Below are positions 62,238 through 64,000 of a stretch of DNA of 64,000 nucleotides, piece after piece (the stretch's first letter is position 1; each line of letters begins with the position of its first letter). The position numbers and the translations under genes are program-made. This stretch comes from Opisthorchis felineus. Its lineage: Eukaryota; Platyhelminthes; Trematoda; Opisthorchiida; Opisthorchiidae. Under the pieces are notes generated by a model. The model saw only the letters and a list, made by a program, of their open reading frames with translations, was not told where the DNA came from and did no database searches. The stretch is from contig SJOL01008583.1 of the NCBI GenBank assembly GCA_004794785.1, forward strand, positions 303,225 through 367,224, given 5' to 3'.

Positions 62238-64000
62238 CATTCGAATACATTCGATCTACCTTAGGAGCTTTTGCTGGGAAAGCCGACTGCACGCATTTTG
62301 TGTCGATTTAAAGCAATTCGGGTGTTTGGGAAGACAGACATTTTAAAAATAGAGATGTCACTTTTCTAGTGTTTCTGCTATGATCAGATGGATGCCTAGT
62401 TGGTGTTTAACTGCTTTAAAAAGCACACTTTTGTGCGCTTTTAATCTGTTCACATTATTTCAGTGTATAACAAGTGTGGAGTTGTTGATATTTATCTCCC
62501 AAGTGGCACATTTTTCATTGTGAATAAATTCCACTTTATCCACGTGAAAATTGAACAATATAAAACCGTTCTGACAGCAGCTGCCAACTTGTGTTTTTGT
62601 AATTTTGTTGTGCTGATAAAACAAGCAGGGTCTCAATAGGATGGAGATTAGGAAGACCGGTTGGTTGATGCAACTGCTTCACGGGATGTTTAGTTAAGTG
62701 GAGTTAAGGGGAGTCATCAACAAATTCACTCACCTCAGAAAAGAAGGGTTGGGGTCATTTTTGGCGGCATGAACTATCTTCAGCTATCACCTTCTATCTA
62801 CCTATGACAATCGGTGACAAAATTATGTATGTCAATGTCTGAATGTCCGCGTCCGTATCACACTGACTGTTCCTCATTTTCATTTTGTAAGCTAAACTGA
62901 AGCCCCAAGCCAACATTCCCTAGGTGGAAATGAATAATTTCGTACGGCTTCTACGTTTTCAGCAACTCCATAAACTTGGTTTATCGATATGTAAGCTCTT
63001 TTTATCACCAATGTTACCGACTCTAGGCGACGGAAGATTCCGACTAAGTAAACCGGCGTTGAACACGCGCCTAACTGAGTCTTCTACACATGCTGGTTTT
63101 TTAGCCTTTCTGAAAATTTTGCCCAGGCCAGACATTTTTTGGAATATGCCTTACTTCATGCCGGTATCGGGCTTTTAGGTCTTGTATTTTAAGTAAGTTA
63201 ACTTGAACTGAACGCACGTTTGGATTAAAAGGTGATAAATCAAAATTTCCAGACGCTTAAGGAGCTTTTGGTGCGTGTATTCAGACGGTGATATACCTAA
63301 GGATGCCGCTGGTTTTCACCGGCAGACCGGATGGACTTTTGAGGATGAAAACTTATTCGTCCACTCCACCAAAAACTTGTTACCTTTGGGTTCGTAAAAC
63401 TACTGACGACTTGACCTAAACAGGCTGGCTTCTATTTCATCCTGTGATGTAGCTGGACAGTCAAACTTGTAATCCCAATCTCCAAACAAATGATCATTTA
63501 TGTGATCTATCAACAGAACGAACGTGCAAATTTGCCGACACCTCTTACCCAAAACGCCGTGTTGGTGTCTCCTCCCAAATACTAGTGGGAATGCCTGAGA
63601 CGCGAGTTCTCATTCCCAGATTTAAAATGGGTCCGAGAAAATCGGCGAGTGGTTGCAAGACGCACGGGGTGTATCTCGCTGTCTTGTGGGCTGTGCGTTT
63701 TTGGAGATTGACAAATTATAAGCCAAAATGTCAAAATCACAATTGGCAGTTCTAGAGGGTTTTCAAGATAATACTCTAATCCAAAACACTCTCTAGATCA
63801 GACAGCATCCTGGTATTTTCGCGAACATTTTTTATTAGCGCCTTTACGCCATTCGCTCGCGGCCAACTTCTCGCAAATTCTGACTTATTTTTTTTAATAA
63901 ACTGTTTGCATACGCAACAGAACACATCCAATTTGGTTACAAGAATTGGAGGCAAGGTGCGAAAAGTTTCTGAAAATCCTTTGGCAGCCCACATTAGGTT
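62238..64000. other. No gene recognised
   Basis: Frames up to 84 codons show no domain. The hairpin-like word cctcccaaatac near 63572 resembles one arm at 51.03 kb. The window ends in unassigned sequence. Confidence 0.35.

Noticed and set aside
62050..62292. An 80-codon minus-strand frame with repeated YYIIL
   Set aside because: It is a translation of the AATAT microsatellite.

Overview
The window looks like nuclear DNA from a parasitic flatworm, most likely a tapeworm with a large, repeat-rich genome. Three things suggest this. Coding density is very low: one convincing protein gene in 64 kb. Base composition is AT-leaning, with simple repeats and decayed retroelements throughout. The retroelement remnants are of the apurinic-endonuclease non-LTR type and the Penelope-like (GIY-YIG) type that I associate with flukes and tapeworms. 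The species assignment is inference; no search was run.

The one clear gene is at 3.27-6.38 kb on the minus strand. It is an unbroken reading frame of up to 1035 codons with the five-membrane-span layout of prominin (CD133 family): a short extracellular N terminus, two spans around a cytoplasmic loop, a large extracellular loop, two more spans, a second large extracellular loop and a fifth span. The start and the C-terminal end are uncertain because either could be interrupted by an intron.

The rest is non-coding or made of decayed repeats. 1-3.27 kb holds one short retroelement-like tail. 6.4-19.3 kb is almost featureless, apart from a second short tail near 16.6 kb and a perfect 13-bp hairpin at 15.28 kb. 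19.3-20.4 kb is a truncated, internally deleted non-LTR retrotransposon (called LINE-B here). 20.4-40.0 kb is mostly unassigned and contains a tRNA-derived SINE candidate near 27.1 kb. 40.0-41.5 kb is a Penelope-like GIY-YIG remnant held between two long inverted repeats. 45-53 kb carries a dispersed repeat pair, two related Penelope-like 3' tails (48.3 and 52.1 kb) and a second GIY-YIG fragment (52.65-52.84 kb). 56.9-58.0 kb has a possible reverse transcriptase end piece and a second SINE candidate. 58.5-61.3 kb is a domain-complete but broken non-LTR element (LINE-A) of the same family as LINE-B. 62.1 kb is an (AATAT)n microsatellite.

No operon-like organisation, CRISPR array, rRNA or confident tRNA gene was seen. 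The mobile elements are all broken by stops and frameshifts and appear to be fossils. Most short reading frames in the window look like chance openings.
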